In this document: positions 57,725 to 64,000 of the stretch, one piece after another
Layout: each line of letters begins with the position of its first letter
How positions within the stretch are numbered: position 1 is the stretch's first letter
Program-made: the position numbers and the translations under genes
The notes under the pieces: generated by a model
Told to the model about the DNA's origin: nothing
The model's database searches: none
The model's input: only the letters and a program-made list of their open reading frames with translations
Assembly (NCBI RefSeq): GCF_001544075.1
Contig: NZ_BCNT01000003.1
Coordinates: 496,001 to 560,000, forward strand
Direction: 5' to 3'
DNA: 64,000 nt
Source of the DNA: Comamonas terrae
Lineage (GTDB): Bacteria; Pseudomonadota; Gammaproteobacteria; Burkholderiales; Burkholderiaceae_C

Positions 57725-60488
57725 TTCTAAAGGAACGAATGGCAGAGCGGTCCGACGCAGGCACCGCGCTGATGGGGTTTGCATTACTCGCCGAACTCAG
57801 CGAGCAGCCCGGAGGCAGATACATGCGCAGCTCCAGCGGCACATGGCCTTCCAGTGTCAAACGCAGGCCGCCATCCGGCTGGGGCTGCCACTCTCCCAGA
57901 CGGGCATTGGCATCCACCAGATAGGGGAGCGCCGCAGCGGCAGCCGCTTCCTCACGCATCTTTACCCGGGCAGCGCCATTGACCAGATGCAGGTAATAGC
58001 CATCTACCCCTTTCACATAACCCGCGATGCCCGAGCCGGCGTCGACCACGGGAACACCCATGCCGGGAGGCAGACGCAGCGTGCGCAGCTGCCCCGGACC
58101 GCGCAGCCGCCAGGCATCCCCTTCCCTGCCGATCGCAAATTCGTAGAAATCCGCGACCTTGCGGATGTACTCGGAGGCATAGACCGGATGCAGGCGATGG
58201 CTCATTGCCCAGCCGTAGGCCTTGTGCAAGGCCTTGAGGCTCGCCTGCTTGCTGGCCGAATAGGAGTGGTAGTAGATATCCACCGCCTTGAGCCGCCTTG
58301 GTGCATCCGTCATCTCGAACGTCTCGATGACGCGCTCGAAACCGTAGAAGGGGCCGTGCCACAGATTGGTGTAGATATTCTCATTGGTGACAGGCGCGTA
58401 GATCTGCAGATGGCCGCCTTTCCGGATGCCCCAGCTCTTGACCTCGGTCAGCGATGGATTGCTGCGCGTGATCGAGGTATCCCCGCCGTTCATGTTGAGC
58501 AGGCCCGCCGCATCCGAAATGGCCAGGGCCTCCGCGCTGGGAGCCGTATCGCCCGTCCACAGGAACACCTTGACCGGCTTGCCCTCGGGCGCCAGGCGTC
58601 TGCGGATGTAGTCGACCGAGCCCTCGATTTCGCGGCGCAGATCCATTTGATAGCCTGGAATGTTGAGGTTCAGATCCACTTCCTTGCTCTCCGCAAACAG
58701 GCCGTGGCTCACGGTCCGGTCCCACAGATAGGGGTGCGAATAGGAGTGGCTCGCGATCTCGACATTCGGCATCGCGAAGATGCGCCTGGCAATGCCTTCG
58801 AGCTGATCCGCCCAACGGGGATACAGGCCCTGGGGCGACACTTCGGCTTCGATGACGGATATCGTATGCGGGATGCGATAACGCTCCAGGATTTCGCGGC
58901 GCAGCATTTCTCCGGCAAAAGGAGCTCCGGGCGCCTCGGCCCTGGAAGGAAAGCCGTCACCGTCCACATGGGCCATGAGCAACCGGCGGCCGTTCTCGGT
59001 TGTCACGTCCGGCACCGGGAAATCAGGGAGCCTCAGCGCCTGCTTCAGCAGCTTGAACGGATCAACCACCCATCTCGACTGCTCAGTGCCTGGTATGTCG
59101 GCCACCACGTAGGGACTCATCGCAAAGCCTCCCCATGGCGTAATGGCCGCCGAGACAAAGCGCTGCCCCTTCGCATCATCGAAAGACAGCAACTGCCTGC
59201 TCTGCTGCAGCATCTGCGGCGTCAGCAGCCAGCCGGAGTAGTCATGCGCCGGATCGGCAGGCTCGGCCTCGAAGCCCATCAGCGGCGACTGCTCGGCCTT
59301 CTTCAGCGGAAAGGCCGGCGCGGCCTCCATGCTGCGCACCCCCAGCGTGGTCATCAGCGTGCGATCCAGCGGAATGCCCGGCGCGTCCATCATCAGCACC
59401 GGCATGCCTTGCTGCATCTGGCGCGTGAGCCATGCACGCACATCCTTGAAACGCGCATCGGGAATGGCGCCGCCGAACCAGCTCACCACACCGGCATAGC
59501 GATCGCGCACCACATCGGCCGGCAATGGAGAGCGGACATCGGCATAGTCCACGATATAGCCCATGTAGTTGATGGGCATCTCCAGAAAGCGATGGGCCGA
59601 CGAATAGTTCAGTGCCGGGTCGTCAGCACCGTTGTAGAGCACCAGCACCCGGCGTGCCACGGTTTCGACGCTACCTATGCCCAGCGTCTGCAGGTCGGCA
59701 TCGCTCACCCAGGGAATGATGCCCAACTGCGCAATGCGCCGTGCCGTGTCGCGCGTGGCATCGCGATCGTGAGGCGCCACATAGTCGATGGCCAGCACCG
59801 GCAGCTTGTCGCGCTCGCGAATGGCCTGCAGCTGCTGCAGCAGCCATTCGCGGTCCTTGGCCGGTATGTCCACATAGCGCTTGAGGTTTGCATCCCAGCC
59901 GCGATACAGCGACTCCGCGGCCACCATCTGGATCTTGTCGCGCACGCGCGGCACGATCTCGAAGCCGCGGTTGAGAATCAGCCGGATGCCCGGGAAGCGC
60001 TGATGCAGGGTGTCGATGACGCGGACCAACCCCTCCTGCTGCGCAGCTTCATCGAAGTTCGCGGCCAGGCGGTAGGAATCCAGCGTATCCAGAAAGAAGC
60101 CCCGGAACCCCTTGTCCCACAGCGGAGCAATCACCTCATCCGCGAAGAATGCCGGCCATTGCGCAGGGGTCTGGTCGATCACGATCGAGCGCCAGGCTCC
60201 ATTGCGCGCCAATTTCCATTCGGCAGGAATTTTCCGGAAATAAGCCCTGTCCGGCAGCACCTCTGCCACCGAGGCATAGGCATAGAGCTCGCTACCCGGC
60301 GACTGCTGGCGAAAGCGCACCGGATCATAGCCATGGTCGGGTTCGACGACGGCGATGTCATACAGGCCGAGCTCGCTCAGCGAAGCCTTGCTGCCGTAAT
60401 AGACGGCCACCGCCGGCTCTGCAGCCTGGATGCACCAGCTGCACAACAGCGCCCAGCAGAACACGCAGCTTCGCAGGAAAGCGTTCAC
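57678..60488 (-). CDS. pelA: Pel hydrolase/deacetylase PelA
   Basis: Periplasmic bifunctional enzyme that trims and de-N-acetylates Pel. The 936-aa precursor has signal peptide SCVFCWALLCSWCIQA, a glycoside-hydrolase domain (about 25-280) with putative catalytic E192 in VAAESLYRG, and a middle Rossmann-like part. A CE4-like deacetylase domain follows, with D509/D511 (AHVDGDG) and H581/H585 (EIASHSYSHP). These equal P. aeruginosa D528/D530 and H600/H604 with a constant offset of 19. GTG at 60488 is the start, with AAGGGAG upstream. First gene of pelABCDEFG. Confidence 0.96.
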   Translation of the reverse strand: MNAFLRSCVFCWALLCSWCIQAAEPAVAVYYGSKASLSELGLYDIAVVEPDHGYDPVRFRQQSPGSELYAYASVAEVLPDRAYFRKIPAEWKLARNGAWRSIVIDQTPAQWPAFFADEVIAPLWDKGFRGFFLDTLDSYRLAANFDEAAQQEGLVRVIDTLHQRFPGIRLILNRGFEIVPRVRDKIQMVAAESLYRGWDANLKRYVDIPAKDREWLLQQLQAIRERDKLPVLAIDYVAPHDRDATRDTARRIAQLGIIPWVSDADLQTLGIGSVETVARRVLVLYNGADDPALNYSSAHRFLEMPINYMGYIVDYADVRSPLPADVVRDRYAGVVSWFGGAIPDARFKDVRAWLTRQMQQGMPVLMMDAPGIPLDRTLMTTLGVRSMEAAPAFPLKKAEQSPLMGFEAEPADPAHDYSGWLLTPQMLQQSRQLLSFDDAKGQRFVSAAITPWGGFAMSPYVVADIPGTEQSRWVVDPFKLLKQALRLPDFPVPDVTTENGRRLLMAHVDGDGFPSRAEAPGAPFAGEMLRREILERYRIPHTISVIEAEVSPQGLYPRWADQLEGIARRIFAMPNVEIASHSYSHPYLWDRTVSHGLFAESKEVDLNLNIPGYQMDLRREIEGSVDYIRRRLAPEGKPVKVFLWTGDTAPSAEALAISDAAGLLNMNGGDTSITRSNPSLTEVKSWGIRKGGHLQIYAPVTNENIYTNLWHGPFYGFERVIETFEMTDAPRRLKAVDIYYHSYSASKQASLKALHKAYGWAMSHRLHPVYASEYIRKVADFYEFAIGREGDAWRLRGPGQLRTLRLPPGMGVPVVDAGSGIAGYVKGVDGYYLHLVNGAARVKMREEAAAAAALPYLVDANARLGEWQPQPDGGLRLTLEGHVPLELRMYLPPGCSLSSASNANPISAVPASDRSAIRSFRSAHNRAQLQAQCRAL

Positions 60489-60521
60489 GGCTTCTCCCTT
60501 GGAAAGGTAGTTTTAAGAATC

Positions 60522-60549
60522 TATATAGTTATTTTGTATCGACAACCAA
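60522..60549 (-). promoter_or_regulatory. Candidate pelA promoter
   Basis: On the minus strand TTGGTT (60549-60544), a 16-nt spacer and TATATA (60527-60522) form a sigma70-like element about 35 nt upstream of the pelA GTG. It is the best hexamer pair in the region but not experimentally supported. Confidence 0.4.
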
Positions 60550-60559
60550 CTTTCGTTTG

Positions 60560-60775
60560 TTAAAAACTTTCGCGAAACAGGGGAAACACTAGATTACGCG
60601 TAAATATGTTACTTAGCGTGTCTTCTAAAAATTTCTGCTTCCGCGTGTATCCAAGAGTAGCTGCCATGGAAGACATGGCAATAGCGGTAGGTAAAAGCAC
60701 CGACGAATAAATGCAGAGCGCCACGCTCGCCCGCAGTAATGGATGCATGAGGAAAGCCAATACCATTGCAGCCAT
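60560..60775 (-). CDS. Possible small hydrophobic ORF upstream of pelA
   Basis: Uncertain. A 71-codon frame on the pel strand would encode one hydrophobic stretch (MVLAFLMHPLLRASVALCIY and SSVLLPTAIA) then a basic tail (GYTRKQKFLED). It ends 72 nt before pelA. No ribosome site is seen, and its third codon positions are far more AT-rich than those of the neighbours, which argues against an ordinary resident gene. It could be a leader peptide, a transferred small membrane protein, or chance. I recognise no family. Confidence 0.25.
   Translation of the reverse strand: MAAMVLAFLMHPLLRASVALCIYSSVLLPTAIAMSSMAATLGYTRKQKFLEDTLSNIFTRNLVFPLFRESF
60662..60680. promoter_or_regulatory. Perfect short palindrome in pel leader
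   Basis: TGCCATG (60662-60668), GAAGA, CATGGCA (60674-60680): perfect 7-bp arms with a 5-nt centre, about 175 nt upstream of pelA. It may be a protein-binding site or hairpin. Confidence 0.35.
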
Positions 60776-60796
60776 TCAGAATCCGATCCGTGCGCC

Positions 60797-61240
60797 ATGT
60801 CCGGCCAACACACAAAACTTCCTCTTCATTTGCAACATGCGTATCGACACGCCCTGTACCGCGTGCATGGGGGAAGCGATCCCGGAATGGACTGGCTGCT
60901 GCAGGTCGGCGTGCACCAGCCCATGCTGCTGGCCGGCTATGCGCGGCATCAGGTCCGCTGCGCCACCTATCTGACGGCCTGCAATCCGCATGGACAGTTG
61001 CTTGGCGCCGAGGACAATGCCCGACGCATGCACCAGCTGCGTGAAGCGCTGAAGGCCGGCAGCTGGAAGTTCGAGACCGGAGTCGGCCAGGATCCGCAAG
61101 GCCAGTGGCCCGGCGAAGCCAGTGTGCTGGTCTGGGGCATGGATGTGCCTGCTGCACGCACCTGGGGCGAGCAATGGCAACAGAATGCCGTGCTGTTCTG
61201 CGATGTCGATGCGACACCGGCGCTACTGTGGCTGCGCTGA
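60797..61240 (+). CDS. DUF3293 domain protein
   Basis: Conserved hypothetical protein of 147 aa, soluble, with no signal peptide. The family signature is visible as YLTACNPHGQLLGAEDNARR followed by W-rich WPGEASVLVWGMDV and WGEQWQQNAVLFCD. DUF3293 proteins have no established function. The ATG at 60797 is preferred; the frame is open to 60743. It is divergent from pelA and is followed by a family 1 repeat and a bidirectional terminator. Confidence 0.82.
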   Translation: MSGQHTKLPLHLQHAYRHALYRVHGGSDPGMDWLLQVGVHQPMLLAGYARHQVRCATYLTACNPHGQLLGAEDNARRMHQLREALKAGSWKFETGVGQDPQGQWPGEASVLVWGMDVPAARTWGEQWQQNAVLFCDVDATPALLWLR

Positions 61241-61253
61241 TCTCTATCGATTT

Positions 61254-61334
61254 GATAGCTGCCTCCGCTGTCCAGCCTTTAGATCCAGAGCATTGCTGAG
61301 CTGAACTGAAGGTAGGAGCGCGCAAGCTGCTATC
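61254..61334. repeat. Dispersed intergenic repeat, family 1 copy C
   Basis: GATAGCTGCCTCCGC (61254-61268) and GCGCAAGCTGCTATC (61320-61334) are inverted arms matching at 12 of 15 positions. Like copy B it runs straight into the A-run of a terminator. Confidence 0.6.
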
Positions 61335-61338
61335 GAAA

Positions 61339-61366
61339 TAAAAAACGCCCCGAAGGGCGCTTTTTC
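61339..61366. terminator. Bidirectional terminator between DUF3293 gene and gltD
   Basis: CGCCC (61346-61350), CGAA, GGGCG (61355-61359) with TTTTT on the plus strand and a T-run on the minus strand. It should serve the DUF3293 gene and the convergent gltBD. The remaining 170 nt to gltD show nothing else recognisable. Confidence 0.75.
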
Positions 61367-61532
61367 GACCAAGGCTGCAGCCATGGGCTTCCATGGGTTT
61401 CATGGGCAGTTTGCTGCCCCATCGGGAGCTCTCACCGGTGCCCATGGTCTGGCGGCTCTCACGTGCCGCAACCCCGGTCAGGTTGCGGCTTCCAGTCCTT
61501 CAGGGCCGTCCGCGAAGGACGAGCCCATGGCC

Positions 61533-63008
61533 TTAGCGAGGCAGCTCGCTGCAGCCCATCAGGAACTCGTCCACCGCACGCGCGGCCTGGCGGCCTTCGC
61601 GGATGGCCCACACGACCAGGGACTGGCCGCGGCGGATGTCGCCGGCGGCGAACACCTTGGGCACGCTGGTCGCGTAGCCGCCGATGAAGTCGGTCGTGGC
61701 CTTGGCGTTGCCGCGTGCGTCCTTGTCCACACCGAAGGCATCAAGCACGGTGGCCACCGGATGCACAAAGCCCATGGCCAGCAGCACCAGGTCGGCGGGC
61801 CAGACCTTTTCGGTGCCTTCCACTTCGGCCAGCTTGCCGTCCTTGAACTCGACCTGCACGGTGCGCAGGCTCTTGACCTTGCCCTTCTCACCGATGAATT
61901 CCTTGGTGGAGATGGCAAATTCGCGCTCGCAGCCTTCGTCGTGGCTGGACGAAGTGCGCAGCTTGATCGGCCAGTAGGGCCAGACCAGGGGCTTGTTCTC
62001 CTGCTCGGGCGGCATGGGCATGACCTCGAACTGGGTCACGCTCTTGGCGCCGTGGCGGTTGCTGGTGCCCACGCAGTCCGAGCCCGTATCGCCGCCGCCG
62101 ATCACGATGACGTGCTTGCCGTCCGCGCGGATCTGGCCCTTGAGCTTGTCGCCGGCGTTGACCTTGTTCTGCTGCGGCAGGAACTCCATGGCGAAATGGA
62201 TGCCGTCCAGGTCGCGGCCCGGCACGGGCAGGTCGCGCGACTGCTCGGAACCGCCGGTCAGCAACACGGCGTCGAACTCGGCCTTGAGCTGCTCGGGGCT
62301 GATGGTTTCCTTGGCCCAGTTGGTGACCTTGGAGTCCTGGCCCAGGCCGTCCTTGCCGGCGATGAGCACGCCGGTGCGGATCTTCAGGCCCTCGGCCACG
62401 AGCTGCTCGACGCGGCGGTCGATCAGCGCCTTGTCCAGCTTGAAGTCGGGAATGCCGTAGCGCAGCAGGCCGCCCACGCGGTCGTTCTTCTCGAACAGGG
62501 TCACATCGTGGCCCGCGCGCACCAGTTGCTGGGCGGCGGCCAGGCCGGCCGGGCCGGCGCCGACCACGGCCACCTTCTTGCCCGTCTGGTGCTTGGGCGG
62601 CAGGGGTTGGACCCAGCCTTCCTCCCAGGCGCGGTCGATGATGGCGTGCTCGATGGACTTGATGCCGATGGGCGCGATGTTGATATTGGCCACGCAGGCC
62701 GCCTCGCAGGGAGCGGGGCAGATGCGGCCCGTGAACTCGGGGAAGTTGTTGGTGCTGTGCAGCGTGGCGATGGCGTTCTTCCAGTCGCCGCGGTACACGA
62801 GGTCGTTGAAATCCGGGATGATGTTGTTGACGGGACAGCCGTTGTTGCAGAACGGCGTGCCGCAGTCCATGCAGCGTGCCGCCTGCTGGCGTGCCTGGCC
62901 TTCATCGAGGCCGATCACGAACTCCTTGTAGTGCTTGAGGCGTTCGGCGACGGGCGCATAGCCCTCTTCGATGCGTTCGTATTCGAGAAATCCGGTGGTC
63001 TTGCCCAT
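61533..63008 (-). CDS. gltD: Glutamate synthase small subunit GltD
   Basis: NADPH-oxidising, FAD- and Fe-S-containing subunit of glutamate synthase, passing electrons to GltB. From the ATG at 63008 it is 491 aa; AAGGA lies nine bases upstream. The N-terminal cysteine clusters [17 protein letters not shown] and CPAPCEAAC bind [4Fe-4S]. FAD-binding [22 protein letters not shown]-binding [16 protein letters not shown] and C-terminal [17 protein letters not shown] follow. It is downstream of gltB. Confidence 0.97.
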   Translation of the reverse strand: MGKTTGFLEYERIEEGYAPVAERLKHYKEFVIGLDEGQARQQAARCMDCGTPFCNNGCPVNNIIPDFNDLVYRGDWKNAIATLHSTNNFPEFTGRICPAPCEAACVANINIAPIGIKSIEHAIIDRAWEEGWVQPLPPKHQTGKKVAVVGAGPAGLAAAQQLVRAGHDVTLFEKNDRVGGLLRYGIPDFKLDKALIDRRVEQLVAEGLKIRTGVLIAGKDGLGQDSKVTNWAKETISPEQLKAEFDAVLLTGGSEQSRDLPVPGRDLDGIHFAMEFLPQQNKVNAGDKLKGQIRADGKHVIVIGGGDTGSDCVGTSNRHGAKSVTQFEVMPMPPEQENKPLVWPYWPIKLRTSSSHDEGCEREFAISTKEFIGEKGKVKSLRTVQVEFKDGKLAEVEGTEKVWPADLVLLAMGFVHPVATVLDAFGVDKDARGNAKATTDFIGGYATSVPKVFAAGDIRRGQSLVVWAIREGRQAARAVDEFLMGCSELPR

Positions 63009-63057
63009 GGTGTTCAATCCTTGAAATCTGTGTTCGCGAGAAGTTCAGCGGCGGCCA

Positions 63058-64000
63058 TCACTTGGCCAGGGCTGCTTCCTTTCGGGGAGTGGCTTGCGCG
63101 GATGCGGCTTGCTTTTCCTTTTGCTTGCGTTCATAGATCTCGCCGAGGGCACGCTGGTACTCGGTCGGGAACACCTTGACGAACCGGGCGCGCGCGGCGG
63201 CCCAGTTGTCCAGCAGCTCGCGGGCGCGGGTGGAGCCCGTCCAGCGGCTGTGCGCCTCCAGCAGTGCACGCAGCTGCTCATCGTCGCTCTGGCCGCGGTG
63301 CCAGATGGCGGGGTCGATGCGCGAGACGAACTCGTCGTGCGGCAGCACCTTCTCGAGCTTGACCGAGGCGGTGTTGCAGCGCTGGGCGAACTGGCCGTCC
63401 TCGTCGTAGACATAGGCCACGCCGCCGCTCATGCCGGCCGCGAAATTGCGGCCCGTCCTGCCCAGCACCACCACGGTGCCGCCGGTCATGTATTCGCAGC
63501 CGTGGTCGCCCACGCCTTCGACCACCGCCGTGGCGCCCGACAGGCGCACCGCGAAGCGCTCGCCGGCCACGCCGGAGAAGAAGGCCTCGCCGCTGGTGGC
63601 GCCGAACATCACGGTGTTGCCCACGATGGTGTTGGCCGTGGCATTGCCGCGGAATTCATGGCTGGGACGCACGATCACGCGGCCGCCGGACAGGCCCTTG
63701 CCCGTGTAGTCGTTGGCTTCGCCGGTCAGGTTCAGCGTGATGCCGTTGCACAGGAAGGCGCCGAAGGACTGGCCGCCCGTGCCCTCGAAGTGGATGCGGA
63801 TGGTGTCGTCGGGCAGGCCTTCGGGGTGCACCTTGGTCACGGCGCCCGAGAGCATGGCGCCCACGGAGCGGTTCACATTGCGCGCCACTTCCATGATGCG
63901 CACGGGCTCGCCCTTGCTGATGGCAGGCTGGCAGCGCTCGATGAGCTTGGTGTCCAGCGCCTTCTCCAGGCCGTGTTCCTGCTTTTCCACATGGTAGCGG
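63058..64000 (-). CDS. gltB: Glutamate synthase large subunit GltB, 3' part (5' end outside window)
   Basis: C-terminal part of the alpha subunit that transfers the glutamine amide to 2-oxoglutarate. Only about 313 codons are in the window, and the frame is open to the right edge. This is the GXGXG beta-helix domain: [56 protein letters not shown] and [20 protein letters not shown]. The C-terminus is Lys/Ala-rich. gltD follows after 49 nt. Confidence 0.96.
   Translation of the reverse strand, partial: RYHVEKQEHGLEKALDTKLIERCQPAISKGEPVRIMEVARNVNRSVGAMLSGAVTKVHPEGLPDDTIRIHFEGTGGQSFGAFLCNGITLNLTGEANDYTGKGLSGGRVIVRPSHEFRGNATANTIVGNTVMFGATSGEAFFSGVAGERFAVRLSGATAVVEGVGDHGCEYMTGGTVVVLGRTGRNFAAGMSGGVAYVYDEDGQFAQRCNTASVKLEKVLPHDEFVSRIDPAIWHRGQSDDEQLRALLEAHSRWTGSTRARELLDNWAAARARFVKVFPTEYQRALGEIYERKQKEKQAASAQATPRKEAALAK

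Larger units (their letters stand above)
60489..60796. other. AT-rich leader/control region of the pel operon
   Basis: About 310 nt between divergent pelA and the DUF3293 gene, noticeably more AT-rich than the rest. It holds a candidate pel promoter, a perfect short palindrome at 60662-60680 and an uncertain small ORF (60560-60775, minus). No T-tailed terminator or riboswitch consensus was recognised. Confidence 0.6.

Noticed and set aside
57705-60563. Plus-strand frame of 952 codons opposite pelA
   Set aside because: Mirror frame of a strongly supported gene; composition typical of antisense GC-rich shadows (Arg, His, Gln), no signal peptide or domain.
45350-61240. Genomic island or prophage
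   Set aside because: No integrase, tRNA-associated attachment repeats, transposase or phage genes. Only an accessory operon inference is possible.
61383-63179. Plus-strand frame of 598 codons opposite gltD
   Set aside because: Shadow of gltD, which carries intact Fe-S, FAD and NADPH motifs.

Overview
The window is a GC-rich beta-proteobacterial chromosome segment, most likely Comamonadaceae (Comamonas/Delftia-like). This rests on gene order (pilBCD-coaE-zapD-yacG, secA, sspAB-petABC, and the mla-ibaG-murA-his-tat superoperon), on protein character, and on two families of short intergenic repeats. It looks like ordinary chromosome: I see no phage, insertion sequence, plasmid or CRISPR signal. 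The only defence-type element is one small VapBC toxin-antitoxin pair.

Layout. Positions 1-6770, mostly plus strand: the 3' end of a polyprenyl diphosphate synthase gene, tRNA-Pro(CGG), the type IV pilus genes pilB-pilC-pilD, coaE, zapD and yacG. Positions 6890-13000, minus: a MutT-type Nudix hydrolase, a DUF815 AAA ATPase, argJ and secA, with a dciA-like gene divergent from secA. Positions 13598-17867, minus: tRNA-Thr(TGT), sspB-sspA, and the cytochrome bc1 operon petA-petB-petC. Positions 18015-23417: mscL, pdxA, a Nif3-family gene, an MFS symporter gene and a DegS-like periplasmic protease gene. Positions 23653-45129, all minus, form one long run read from high to low coordinate: mlaF-E-D-A-C-B (lipid transport), an ABC-2 exporter pair, ibaG (BolA family), murA, hisG, hisD, then an inserted lipoprotein gene and vapBC, then hisC-B-H-A, a hexose-6-phosphate mutarotase gene, hisF-I-E, a small membrane protein gene, a patatin-like phospholipase gene, hinT and tatA-B-C. 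Positions 45350-47781: a polar amino-acid ABC importer. Positions 47964-60488: a complete pelABCDEFG operon for Pel exopolysaccharide. The far end carries a DUF3293 gene and gltD plus the 3' end of gltB.

How it works together. Most genes are housekeeping and sit in tightly coupled operons with many 1-8 nt stop/start overlaps. The his genes cover the pathway from ATP phosphoribosyl transfer to histidinol dehydrogenase, except HisZ (needed by short-form HisG) and a recognisable histidinol-phosphatase. The pel cluster looks functional: PelA keeps its hydrolase and deacetylase residues, and PelD keeps its c-di-GMP-binding RxxD motif, so biofilm matrix output should respond to c-di-GMP.

The parts most worth a second look are small-scale. 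They are the vapBC module inside the histidine operon, with a perfect 33-bp palindromic operator, a strong hairpin just before the toxin start, and a toxin lacking its usual C-terminal acidic pair. There are also two families of dispersed structured intergenic repeats, one with stem-preserving changes between copies; an AT-rich leader with a small hydrophobic ORF in front of pelA; and a near-palindrome upstream of mlaF. I did not find a clearly new multi-gene system.
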